Shown piece by piece: positions 1 to 6,429 of a stretch of 9,869 nt of DNA. A program made the translations under genes and the position numbers. This DNA comes from an uncultured Bacteroidota bacterium. Lineage in GTDB: Bacteria; Bacteroidota; Bacteroidia; Chitinophagales; Chitinophagaceae. Under the pieces are notes generated by a model. It searched no databases. It was not told where the DNA came from and saw nothing but the letters and a program-made list of their open reading frames with translations. The DNA is taken from contig CAIYVS010000506.1 of assembly GCA_903929655.1 (NCBI GenBank), positions 1 through 9,869 on the forward strand, read 5' to 3'. Numbering within the stretch: position 1 is the first letter of the stretch; every line of letters starts with the position of its first letter.

Positions 1-808
1 TCCTATTATGGCGGCGCTTCATTCTTTTTAAAATCATGTCATCACCAGCTTGGAGACTAATATGAACATGCGGTAGCAATACAGGGCTTTCTATCATCAA
101 ACGTGCTAACTCTGGGTCAATTTCAGCAACATCAATCGAAGAAAGTCTTAATCTTTTCAAACTGGGTAACAATTTTATGATTCTGTTAACTAAATTAGAT
201 AATTTAGGTTGACCTGGTAAATCTAATCCCCAATCTGTTATATCTACACCAGTTAGGACTATTTCCTGATAATTATTTTCTAGTAAAGCTCTAATTTGGT
301 TAATTATCTCACCAGCCGGAACAGATCTGCTATTGCCACGACCATATGGAATTATGCAAAAAGTACAGCGATGATTGCATCCATTCTGTATCTGTACAAA
401 CGCCCTACTACGTCCTTGAAAACTTGTAACCATGTGGCTTGCAGTTTCTGTAATTGACATGATATCGTTAACTTTAATTCTATTATCCACGTCATCGTCA
501 ATTTTATAATGCTCCGCTATGAATTTTTCCTGATTGCCTATCACTTTCGAGACTTCTGGCATAATTGAAAATTGGCCAGGATTTATTTGAGCGGCACAAC
601 CAGTGACTATAATTTTTTTATCAGGGCTTTGTCTATGTAGCTTCCGAATTTCCTGCCTTGCCTGCCTTTCTGCCTCTTTAGTAACAGCACAGCTATTGAT
701 AACTATTAAATCATCTTGGTCATTAACATCTAAAACTCCTCTAATAACTTCACTTTCGTAGAGATTTAATCTACAGCCCATAGTTATAATTTGCGATTTG
801 CTTTTCAT
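1..808 (-). CDS. mtaB: tRNA t6A37 methylthiotransferase MtaB, N-terminal 269 residues (runs off left edge)
   Basis: Adds a methylthio group to N6-threonylcarbamoyladenosine at position 37 of tRNAs reading ANN codons; a cytoplasmic radical-SAM enzyme with two [4Fe-4S] clusters. Translating the minus strand from the ATG at 806-808 gives one open frame to the window edge. The N-terminal MTTase domain shows Cys12 (TMGCRLN), Cys40 (INSCAVT) and Cys71 (VTGCAAQ), ligands of the auxiliary cluster. The radical-SAM motif CxxxCxxC is Cys144, Cys148 and Cys151 (NGCNHRCTFC), followed by IIPYGRGNSRS, typical of MtaB rather than MiaB. The visible part ends in SLQAGDDMILKRMKRRH, also an MtaB signature; the rest of the barrel and the TRAM domain lie outside. 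It follows dapF by 30 bases on the same strand, the alphaproteobacterial dapF-mtaB order. Codon use is AT-rich and unlike the genes right of 1080. Family assignment is sure; the organism assignment is inference. Confidence 0.93.
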   Translation of the reverse strand, partial: MKSKSQIITMGCRLNLYESEVIRGVLDVNDQDDLIVINSCAVTKEAERQARQEIRKLHRQSPDKKIIVTGCAAQINPGQFSIMPEVSKVIGNQEKFIAEHYKIDDDVDNRIKVNDIMSITETASHMVTSFQGRSRAFVQIQNGCNHRCTFCIIPYGRGNSRSVPAGEIINQIRALLENNYQEIVLTGVDITDWGLDLPGQPKLSNLVNRIIKLLPSLKRLRLSSIDVAEIDPELARLMIESPVLLPHVHISLQAGDDMILKRMKRRHNR

Positions 809-838
809 TTAAAATTTTATTGATATTTGTAAACTTAT

Positions 839-1081
839 TTATATATCAATTCTCCCCTGAAATACAAGTGCTACTTCGCCACCTAGCATTATTTCTTTAA
901 AAACATTTTCATATAATTTTAAATTTCCGCCTTTACTTTTAATTATTGCATTTTTATCAACTAAAGATCTTTCACGAGCGGCTGCAAAAGCAGCACACGC
1001 ACCACTACCGCAAGATAAAGTTTCTCCGGCACCCCTCTCCCATACTCTGTAATTTATTAAATTGCCTTCGGGTATCTGATT
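839..1081 (-). CDS. dapF: Diaminopimelate epimerase DapF, C-terminal 80 residues, truncated at a junction
   Basis: DapF interconverts LL- and meso-diaminopimelate for lysine and peptidoglycan synthesis, using two active-site cysteines. Only the end of the protein is here. The fragment shows RVWERGAGETLSCGSGACA, which contains the second catalytic Cys (in SCGSGAC), and continues to a normal C-terminus (LVFQGRIDI, stop at 839-841). Reading upstream, the residues QIPEGNLINY fit the family's spacing before RVWERG, but the next codons are AAT then an in-frame TAA (1082-1084), where the family should continue with roughly Val-Glu-Phe-Ala. Homology therefore stops at about 1076-1081, which marks the break. 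The first catalytic Cys and about two thirds of the protein are missing. It precedes mtaB by 30 bases. Identification is firm. Whether this is a real pseudogene or a contig artefact is discussed in the findings. Confidence 0.9.
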   Translation of the reverse strand, partial: NQIPEGNLINYRVWERGAGETLSCGSGACAAFAAARERSLVDKNAIIKSKGGNLKLYENVFKEIMLGGEVALVFQGRIDI

Positions 1082-1084
1082 TTA
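1076..1084. other. Junction between alphaproteobacterial-type and Bacteroidota-type sequence
   Basis: Left of this point, minus-strand dapF reads correctly down to the Gln codon at 1076-1078. Right of it, a plus-strand outer-membrane protein frame reads correctly from about 1078. Neither gene continues across. Base composition also changes from AT-rich to more balanced. No inverted repeat, target-site duplication, tRNA or recombinase gene lies at the point. The exact base cannot be fixed because a few bases could belong to either side. Confidence 0.8.
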
Positions 1085-1419
1085 AGGAATATACAGGCCA
1101 GGGGACAACACGGCATCAATATAAAATGATAGACCTCCTTTTGGCTTACCGGCTTAATGTTTTGAAAAGGCATAAAATAAGTTTTGGCATAGGTCCCTCT
1201 TATACCTGGGGAAAGAACATTAATGACGATTATTCACTTGTTATGCCGGCAGGAAAAGATTACAATGCAAGCTATTGGGGAGTTGCGCCTGCAATAAGCT
1301 ATGATTATGTGTTTCTGCGAAACAGGCTGAGCATCGGGATGGACCTGAGAGTCCGTAAATATTTTGGCTGGCCTTCAGAACAGATTGACTATGGTTTACA
1401 CTTAGGAGTGAATTTTTAG
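1078..1419 (+). CDS. Outer-membrane beta-barrel protein, C-terminal fragment (no start)
   Basis: About 113 residues in the frame ending at TAG 1417-1419. The sequence alternates polar and hydrophobic residues in strand-like stretches separated by turns, for example MIDLLLAYRLNVLKRHKISF, then GIGPSYTWG, then YWGVAPAISYDYVF, RLSIGMDLRVRKYF and YGLHLGVNF. It ends in phenylalanine, as many outer-membrane barrel proteins do for recognition by the BAM machinery. This is the tail of a porin-like or OmpA-type small barrel; the specific family is not recognised. The frame stays open leftwards as far as an ATG at 946, but that stretch lies antisense to dapF and is not part of this gene. The true start was lost at the junction. 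It is convergent with the membrane-protein gene to its right and overlaps its end by three bases. Confidence 0.6.
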   Translation, partial: DFKEYTGQGTTRHQYKMIDLLLAYRLNVLKRHKISFGIGPSYTWGKNINDDYSLVMPAGKDYNASYWGVAPAISYDYVFLRNRLSIGMDLRVRKYFGWPSEQIDYGLHLGVNF

Positions 1420-1808
1420 TTCGTGTCCTGGTTTTCTCCCAACCTGTCTGACCAATGTGGTGGTGTATCTTGTTTGCCCGGCTTTTTATCAAGTATAAAC
1501 CGGACAATAAGATAGCCGCCAATTCCAAAAAGCACAATAGTTACATAGTCCAGGGGGTTCCTGATAAATTCCTGTTGTAATAGCTGCACGGCAGTTTCTT
1601 TATAGGCAGGGTCCGTGGACAGCCGATTAACGTTAATAATATTAGGACAGAAATAAACCACGACAATAGCCATACCGATCACTTCCAGAATGAAGCAGGC
1701 AACCATGCTTATGATTCCCCACAAAACCCCGTTAAGCGATTTCTGTTTCGCTTTTACTCCATTCCTATAGCTCAGGTAAATGAGCAGCAAAAGACTAAAA
1801 ATATCCAT
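1416..1808 (-). CDS. Small integral membrane protein of unknown function, 130 aa
   Basis: I do not recognise a family. Hydrophobic segments lie at about residues 1-14, 28-53 (GVLWGIISMVACFILEVIGM and on) and 87-105 (DYVTIVLFGIGGYLIVRFIL). A soluble stretch of about 33 residues (54-86) joins the last two, and a charged tail (DKKPGKQDTPPHWSDRLGEN) follows, giving probably three membrane spans. The ATG (1806-1808) shares one base with the TAA of the upstream DegT-family gene, so the two are almost certainly co-transcribed and translationally coupled, which also supports this start. The gene converges with the barrel fragment at 1419 with no hairpin between them. A role alongside the sugar-modifying enzyme is possible but rests only on linkage. 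Confidence 0.75.
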   Translation of the reverse strand: MDIFSLLLLIYLSYRNGVKAKQKSLNGVLWGIISMVACFILEVIGMAIVVVYFCPNIINVNRLSTDPAYKETAVQLLQQEFIRNPLDYVTIVLFGIGGYLIVRFILDKKPGKQDTPPHWSDRLGENQDTN

Positions 1809-3013
1809 TATAAGTTCCTCATAAATTCACTAACACTTTCCATCATGTGGTTGATCTGTTCATCATTCAGGCCGTGGTGGCAGGCCATGAGCATACCTCC
1901 GCGCATTACCTTGTCTGCTTCAGGATATCCGTTCTTAGCTGCTTTGTGCGCTGCATTCTTAAATCCGGGCTGACGCAGTATATTACCTGTAAATACCGTA
2001 CGGGTCTGGATATTTCTCTTTTCGAGGAATATCTGGAGATCACGGCGTATGAAAGGAGCTGTATCGCGGATAGTTACGGCAAATGCCAGCCAGCCAGTAC
2101 GTGAATTCGGCAATTGATTGGGGAGTATAAAATATTCTTCGTATTGCTTAAAGAAGTTACGCAGCCTCTTGTAATTGGCTTCCCTGGTATCAATATTGCT
2201 TGCCAGTTTGTTTAATTGCACAATACCAAATGCGGCGCCCATCTCTGATGGCTCAATATTGTAACCGGGTTCTTCAAATACAAATTTGGCATCATAGGGT
2301 ATGCCATCTATTTCTACGTTAAAGCGGTTCTCTATTTTTTCTGATTCTACAAATAACGATGAGCTGCGGCCCCAACTGCGTAAGAGACGGCCACGATCGT
2401 AAAAGGCTTCTGTGTTTACACAGAGCATTCCGCCATTACCGGCACAGTTAATGATGTGGGAACCATAAAAGCTCGTGGTACTCATGTCTGTATAACGGCC
2501 GGAAGATGCGCCATCAATTTCTGCACCCAAGGTATCGGCAGAATCTTCAAGCACGAAGAGATTGTGTTTGTCAGCTATCTCCCGCAGCACTTTCCAATCG
2601 GGCAGGTTACCTATCAGATTAGGTATGACCATGGCCTTTGTTTTGGGCGTTATCATTTCTTCAACTTTATTCGCGTCGAGGTTATAGGTGCCTTCCTGCA
2701 CATCAATAAACGCGGGTATCCAGCCTTTTTTTACCAATGGGGCAACTGTAGTAGAGAATGTTAAGGCGGGAGTTATGATCTCTGCACCTGCATCGTAATT
2801 CAGGAGGTCCATAGCCAGGTATAAAGCGGAAGATCCGCTATTGACCATGATACCGTATTTTTTTGCATACAAAGCCGCTATACGGGCTTCCATTTCGCGC
2901 ACATTCTTACCCATCTGGGTGGAAGTACGCAACACATTTACAACTGCTTCTATCTCTTCTTCCCCATGCACTGTTTTGCCATAAGGCACATGAATATATT
3001 GAGTTTGCAACAT
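1808..3013 (-). CDS. DegT/DnrJ/EryC1/StrS-family PLP/PMP enzyme with His at the Schiff-base Lys position; probable sugar 3-dehydratase (ColD/RfbH type)
   Basis: 401 residues, full length for the fold-type I DegT family, which acts on nucleotide-linked keto sugars in surface polysaccharide or antibiotic pathways. Visible landmarks are MVNSGSSALYL (57-67, cofactor phosphate loop), VLEDSAD (154-160, with Asp157 expected to contact the pyridine nitrogen), the active-site segment SFYGSHIINCAGNGGM (181-196), PGYNIEPSEMGAAFGIVQL (249-267) and TVFTGNIL (339-346). In aminotransferases the third residue after SFH/SFY is the Lys that binds PLP (SFHxxK); here it is His186. The same replacement is known in ColD and in RfbH/E1, which use PMP to remove the sugar 3-hydroxyl. 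Only three cysteines are present (190, 198, 378), so the four-Cys iron-sulphur set of E1 is absent and ColD is the closer model. The start is the ATG at 3011-3013 and the next gene is coupled through a one-base overlap. The fold is certain, the dehydratase call is inference, and the substrate is unknown. Confidence 0.87.
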   Translation of the reverse strand: MLQTQYIHVPYGKTVHGEEEIEAVVNVLRTSTQMGKNVREMEARIAALYAKKYGIMVNSGSSALYLAMDLLNYDAGAEIITPALTFSTTVAPLVKKGWIPAFIDVQEGTYNLDANKVEEMITPKTKAMVIPNLIGNLPDWKVLREIADKHNLFVLEDSADTLGAEIDGASSGRYTDMSTTSFYGSHIINCAGNGGMLCVNTEAFYDRGRLLRSWGRSSSLFVESEKIENRFNVEIDGIPYDAKFVFEEPGYNIEPSEMGAAFGIVQLNKLASNIDTREANYKRLRNFFKQYEEYFILPNQLPNSRTGWLAFAVTIRDTAPFIRRDLQIFLEKRNIQTRTVFTGNILRQPGFKNAAHKAAKNGYPEADKVMRGGMLMACHHGLNDEQINHMMESVSEFMRNL

Positions 3014-3093
3014 CTGGTAAAATTAGACTGCGAATGTAATAGTAATGCGTCAAAATAATACGTTAAGACTTAATATATAATTATATTTTATAG

Positions 3094-3101
3094 TATATTT
3101 G
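3094..3101 (+). promoter_or_regulatory. Candidate Bacteroidota -7 element TATATTTG
   Basis: The eight bases match the Bacteroidota primary-sigma consensus TAnnTTTG exactly and lie about 95 bases before the start of the T9SS surface protein, in a very AT-rich gap between divergent genes (3014-3196). A clear -33 TTG is not visible at the expected distance, so the call rests on the -7 element alone. Confidence 0.4.
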
Positions 3102-3196
3102 ACTTATTTCATAAAAATAAAGGTTTTACCCAACCAAATGTCCGTTTTCCTTGTCATTATAGCGGTATCCATTCCCAATTTTTAAAAATAAAACCC

Positions 3197-5365
3197 ATGA
3201 GTAAAAAATTTACCCTTGCAATGATTTGCTTATTGCTTAGCACAAATATGTTTGCCTCGCATTTGACAGGCGGAGAGATTCGTTATGCCTATAATGGCAC
3301 TAATTACACTGTAACATTATCCCTTTACAGAGATTGCCAGGGCATTGCCTCTCCTGCCACTGTCTCGATGTCCTTCATCTCCAGTTCCTGCAGTTATAAT
3401 TTCTACAGAACTTTCTCCCTCACTTCAGTTGACAGCAATACAAATATGTGGTGTCCTTCTCTGGGTGTGGTATGTAATTCATCTTCCAGTTACCCTATGC
3501 GCCAGATTTATATTTATTCTGATACTGTAAGTCTCCCTCCATGCTCGGATTGGAAAATCAGCAACTCACAAAGTTCGTTGAATGCGAGCATTACTAACCT
3601 TATTAACCCCGGCATCGAACCATTATACCTTGAGGCATTTCTGAACAACAGCAGCGCAATCAATTCAAATCCTGTAATAGCTGACCCTCCTCCCTTTATA
3701 ATAGCTACAAGCAGCTTCTTTACCACTTCTGTACAGGCTGTAGATCCAGACAACGATAGCTTTGTATATGAAATGATTGAGCCTGAATCTGCTGCTAGTA
3801 CATCAATTCCATATACTACAGGTAGTTCCGTTACATCTCCAATGGGGAGTGGCAGCTCTGCTTCTATTGACCAGGCCAACCAGTATCTTCAACTGTACTC
3901 AGGCAGTATGGGTATCAATATGCTGGCTATACGCGTTAAGGAATACCGCAACGGGACATTGGTGGGATACAGTACCCGCTCTTGGAATGCAATTGCAACC
4001 AGTTTAACAGCGCCTAAAGTACCTTTGCCGGCACCGGGTACAACCTTTACTTATCTTACTCACCCCGGACAAACACAAACAATTTCATTGACTTTTAATG
4101 ATTCTACATCTTCTGACTCCGTGTTTGTTTCTTTTGACCCTACCAATAGCTGGACTTATTCCACAAGCTCTACACCAGGGGCAGGAAGCGGTTCGGGCAG
4201 TATAACCTGGACAACACCATCCACGCTTAATCCCGCTACTACTCCTTATTTTTATATTTATGTGCCTGTTCATGATAATTCGTGCCCATTAGTTGGCAAT
4301 ACCGTTTATACTATTTTGGTACAAACCGCGCAACCCAGCCCTACCGATTCTGTTTGGCCGGGTGATGCCAACGATGATTATACAGTGAATATGTATGATC
4401 CCCTGGCCATAGCTGTTGCCTACGGACAAACAGGGTCAACCCGTACAAGTGCCAGCACTAGTTGGGTAGCTCAATATTGCTCCCCATGGGCTAATTATTT
4501 TGCCGTTACCAATATAAATATGAAGCATGCGGATTGTAATGGCGATGGAACTGTGAACAGCACTGACCTTGCTGCTGTAACTGCTAATTATGGCATGAGC
4601 CACCCTAAACTACATGGAAGTGCGCATAAAACTACTGGCGTACCTGATCTTTATTTTGACCTGAGCGGTATTACACTAACTCCGGGTGCTAATGTATCTG
4701 TGCCTATTAAATTCGGTACTACTTCCTTGCCTATGAATAATATCTATGGGCTGGCCGCAAGTGTTGAAATTATCAGTCCTGTTAATTTAGCCGCGGCACC
4801 TACTATTACTTATTCCACCAGTTGGATAGGTACTACCGCCAATACACTTAATTTTACCAAAAACATCAATAATAACCATATTGACTGGGCTTATGCACGT
4901 ATTGACCAGACCAATGTGAGTGGTAACAGTACTATTGCTACGCTTAATTTCACCGTACCGGCAACTGCTACTGCAGGCCAACAAATGAAATTCCATTTTG
5001 ACATGCCGCGAGTAATTGATAAAAACGGCAATATCATTACGGCTTACAATGCCTTAGATGATTCGATGGATATAACTGTTTTAGGTATTGTAAATGTTAC
5101 GTCGCCGGTACAGTATGCTGAAGTAGTACCTAATCCTTCTCATTCTCATACGGAATTACAGATGTATGTGGAGAAGGCAAGCAATATGCAGGTGAAGATC
5201 ATTGACATCTTAGGTAAAACAGTTTGGCAACAAACCATGAGTGCCAATACAGGCAACCAGAGCATTAGCTTACCATCTGCCAACCTTGCACCGGGCATCT
5301 ATATGATAAGGGTACAGGGTGAAGGATGGCAATATGGCAAAACACTGAAATGGATAAAAGAATAA
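3197..5365 (+). CDS. T9SS-exported surface protein with split dockerin, cohesin-like domain and C-terminal sorting domain, 722 aa
   Basis: Residues 1-20 are a Sec signal peptide (Lys-Lys, hydrophobic core, likely cut after MFA). The mature start, SHLTGGEIRYAYNG with LYRDCQG, resembles the N-terminal module of many Bacteroidota adhesin-like surface proteins. The middle (about 20-380) is Ser/Thr-rich, beta-sandwich-like, with several cysteines. Residues 389-401 (GDANDDYTVNMYD) and 445-457 (ADCNGDGTVNSTD) are two dockerin calcium loops, each with acidic or Asn ligands at loop positions 1, 3, 5 and 12 (D390/N392/D394/D401 and D446/N448/D450/D457). A Trp/Tyr-containing insert of about 44 residues separates them. 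Residues 484-628 look cohesin-like (LTPGANVSVPIKFG, then NSTIATLNFTV). Residues 640-722 are a type-A T9SS sorting domain (VVPNPS, KIIDILGKTVW, LAPGIYMIRVQ). The protein is expected to be exported through PorU-type processing and anchored or released at the surface. It stands alone, followed by a strong terminator. Its ligand is unknown. Confidence 0.88.
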   Translation: MSKKFTLAMICLLLSTNMFASHLTGGEIRYAYNGTNYTVTLSLYRDCQGIASPATVSMSFISSSCSYNFYRTFSLTSVDSNTNMWCPSLGVVCNSSSSYPMRQIYIYSDTVSLPPCSDWKISNSQSSLNASITNLINPGIEPLYLEAFLNNSSAINSNPVIADPPPFIIATSSFFTTSVQAVDPDNDSFVYEMIEPESAASTSIPYTTGSSVTSPMGSGSSASIDQANQYLQLYSGSMGINMLAIRVKEYRNGTLVGYSTRSWNAIATSLTAPKVPLPAPGTTFTYLTHPGQTQTISLTFNDSTSSDSVFVSFDPTNSWTYSTSSTPGAGSGSGSITWTTPSTLNPATTPYFYIYVPVHDNSCPLVGNTVYTILVQTAQPSPTDSVWPGDANDDYTVNMYDPLAIAVAYGQTGSTRTSASTSWVAQYCSPWANYFAVTNINMKHADCNGDGTVNSTDLAAVTANYGMSHPKLHGSAHKTTGVPDLYFDLSGITLTPGANVSVPIKFGTTSLPMNNIYGLAASVEIISPVNLAAAPTITYSTSWIGTTANTLNFTKNINNNHIDWAYARIDQTNVSGNSTIATLNFTVPATATAGQQMKFHFDMPRVIDKNGNIITAYNALDDSMDITVLGIVNVTSPVQYAEVVPNPSHSHTELQMYVEKASNMQVKIIDILGKTVWQQTMSANTGNQSISLPSANLAPGIYMIRVQGEGWQYGKTLKWIKE

Positions 5366-5385
5366 GATAGCGAGTAATAATTTAT

Positions 5386-5421
5386 AAGAAGCTGCTCCGA
5401 AAGGGGGCAGCTTCTTTTTTT
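5386..5421 (+). terminator. Rho-independent terminator after the T9SS protein gene
   Basis: The arms AAGAAGCTGC (5386-5395) and GCAGCTTCTT (5407-5416) pair perfectly. The stem extends inwards by a T-G and two C-G pairs around the loop GAAAG, giving 13 pairs, and runs into seven T (5415-5421). It starts about 20 bases after the TAA of the surface protein. The tail overlaps the xerD stop codon on the other strand. In the minus direction the T-run is weak (TTATAAATTATT), so it serves the plus gene best. Confidence 0.9.
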
Positions 5422-6328
5422 ATTCTTTACCAAAGCGGGGATGGTATTTTTCAAGTGTTTCCCGCAGGTAACCGCGATCAAGGTGCGTATATATTTCTGT
5501 GGTGGTGATGCTTTTATGACCCATCATTTCCTGCACGGCGCGCAGGTCGGCACCCGCCTCTACCAGGTGGGTTGCGAAAGAATGGCGTAAGGTATGTGGA
5601 TGAATATTTTTTTCAAGTCCGGCTTTCTCTGCCAGCTCCTTCAGTATAATGAATACCATAACGCGCGACAAGGCTGCTCCCCTGCGGTTTAGAAAAAGGA
5701 TGTCCTCATTACCTGTTTTTATGCGTTGTATTTGTGTTCTTACATATTGTTTGTATAGGGTAATTTGCCGAACGGCTTCCCCGCCAATTGGTATCAATCT
5801 TTCTTTATTGCCTTTTCCTATCACTTTTACAAAGCCCACGTCGAGGTATAAGTTGGAAATACATAATCCCGTAAGTTCACTTACACGCAGTCCGCAACTA
5901 TACATCGTTTCCAGCATAGCCCTGTTGCGCTGCCCTTCGGGTGTACTATGATCAATAGAGGCAAAAAGCGTATCAATATCAGCTATACTTAAAACAACAG
6001 GTAAAGTGCGCTTTAATTTGGGCGCTTCCAGCAGTGCAGTAGGATCTTTTTTTATTACTTCTTCCAACAATAAATACCTGAAAAAAGATTTAATACCACT
6101 TATCACCCTGGACTGTGTGCCTGCAGAAAGCTCCATTTCATTGATGTGGATGAGGAAAGACTGCAAATGAGCCAATTCTATAGCATGTATACCCAAACCC
6201 TCATAGCTGGCGTGTATGAAAGTTGCCAGCATATCCACATCATGAAGATAGGCCTCCACTGTATTCTCCGACATGGACCGTTCTAATTGCAAATATGCCT
6301 TAAACCCTTTAAGATATGCTTTCCACAT
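5420..6328 (-). CDS. xerD: Site-specific tyrosine recombinase XerD, 302 aa
   Basis: Acts with XerC at the chromosomal dif site to resolve dimers at cell division. I place the start at the ATG 6326-6328 (MWKAYLKGFKAYLQLERSMS), giving 302 residues against about 298 in the family. With that start the catalytic set falls at Arg148 (GLRVSEL), Lys172 (GKGNKERL), His245 and Arg248 (HPHTLRHSFATHL), His271 (MGHKSI) and Tyr280 (EIYTHLDRGYL), almost the same numbering as E. coli XerD. An in-frame ATG at 6401-6403 would add 25 residues, but these are encoded mostly by the heptamer repeat and have no counterpart in the family. Residues about 1-90 form the N-terminal SAM-like core-binding domain and about 110-292 the catalytic domain. 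It could be a XerC paralogue, but overall length and the pairing with aroQ favour XerD. It lies tail to tail with the T9SS gene. Confidence 0.93.
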   Translation of the reverse strand: MWKAYLKGFKAYLQLERSMSENTVEAYLHDVDMLATFIHASYEGLGIHAIELAHLQSFLIHINEMELSAGTQSRVISGIKSFFRYLLLEEVIKKDPTALLEAPKLKRTLPVVLSIADIDTLFASIDHSTPEGQRNRAMLETMYSCGLRVSELTGLCISNLYLDVGFVKVIGKGNKERLIPIGGEAVRQITLYKQYVRTQIQRIKTGNEDILFLNRRGAALSRVMVFIILKELAEKAGLEKNIHPHTLRHSFATHLVEAGADLRAVQEMMGHKSITTTEIYTHLDRGYLRETLEKYHPRFGKE

Positions 6329-6330
6329 TA

Positions 6331-6375
6331 CAGTGAACAGTGAACAGTGAACAGTTAACAGTGAATAGTTAACAG
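6331..6375. repeat. Tandem heptamer repeat (CAGTGAA)n upstream of xerD
   Basis: Six heptamers run without gaps: CAGTGAA three times, CAGTTAA, CAGTGAA, TAGTTAA, then a partial CAG. The array ends two bases from the xerD ATG on the minus strand, so it would form the leader of the xerD message, reading TTCACTG units. Variation is confined to two positions (C/T at the first, G/T at the fifth). It is too short and has no spacers, so it is not CRISPR. No function is visible; it may be a simple repeat or a slippage-prone leader. Confidence 0.9.
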
Positions 6376-6429
6376 CCCACAATTTACAATTAATATATGG
6401 CAACCATGAATAGAAAATTTGGCAGTGTA

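Noticed and set aside
946..1419. One plus-strand gene of 157 residues
   Set aside because: Its first ~44 codons are antisense to the conserved dapF end, which has clear catalytic motifs. Only the part after about 1078 looks like protein, so the apparent gene is a product of the junction.
1808..3013. Ordinary sugar aminotransferase
   Set aside because: The lysine needed for the PLP Schiff base is replaced by His186, as in 3-dehydratases of the same fold.
3014..3196. A riboswitch or small RNA in the AT-rich gap
   Set aside because: I see only AT-rich sequence with weak self-complementarity and one candidate -7 element; there is no conserved aptamer-like structure.
3514..3879. Minus-strand coding region of about 121 codons
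   Set aside because: It lies wholly within the well-supported T9SS protein gene and shows no recognisable motif; it is a shadow frame.
3197..5365. Cellulosome component
   Set aside because: A dockerin alone does not imply a cellulosome. There is no catalytic glycosidase domain, and the organism signals are Bacteroidota with T9SS export.
5420..6328. Phage or integrative-element integrase
   Set aside because: Length and catalytic numbering match XerD, the neighbours are housekeeping genes, and no attachment site or tRNA is present.
6331..6375. CRISPR array
   Set aside because: Units are 7 bases with no spacers and no cas genes nearby.
6329..6403. A longer xerD starting at the ATG 6401-6403
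   Set aside because: The extra 25 residues come mostly from the heptamer repeat and would push the catalytic residues out of register with XerD; the start at 6328 gives the expected numbering.
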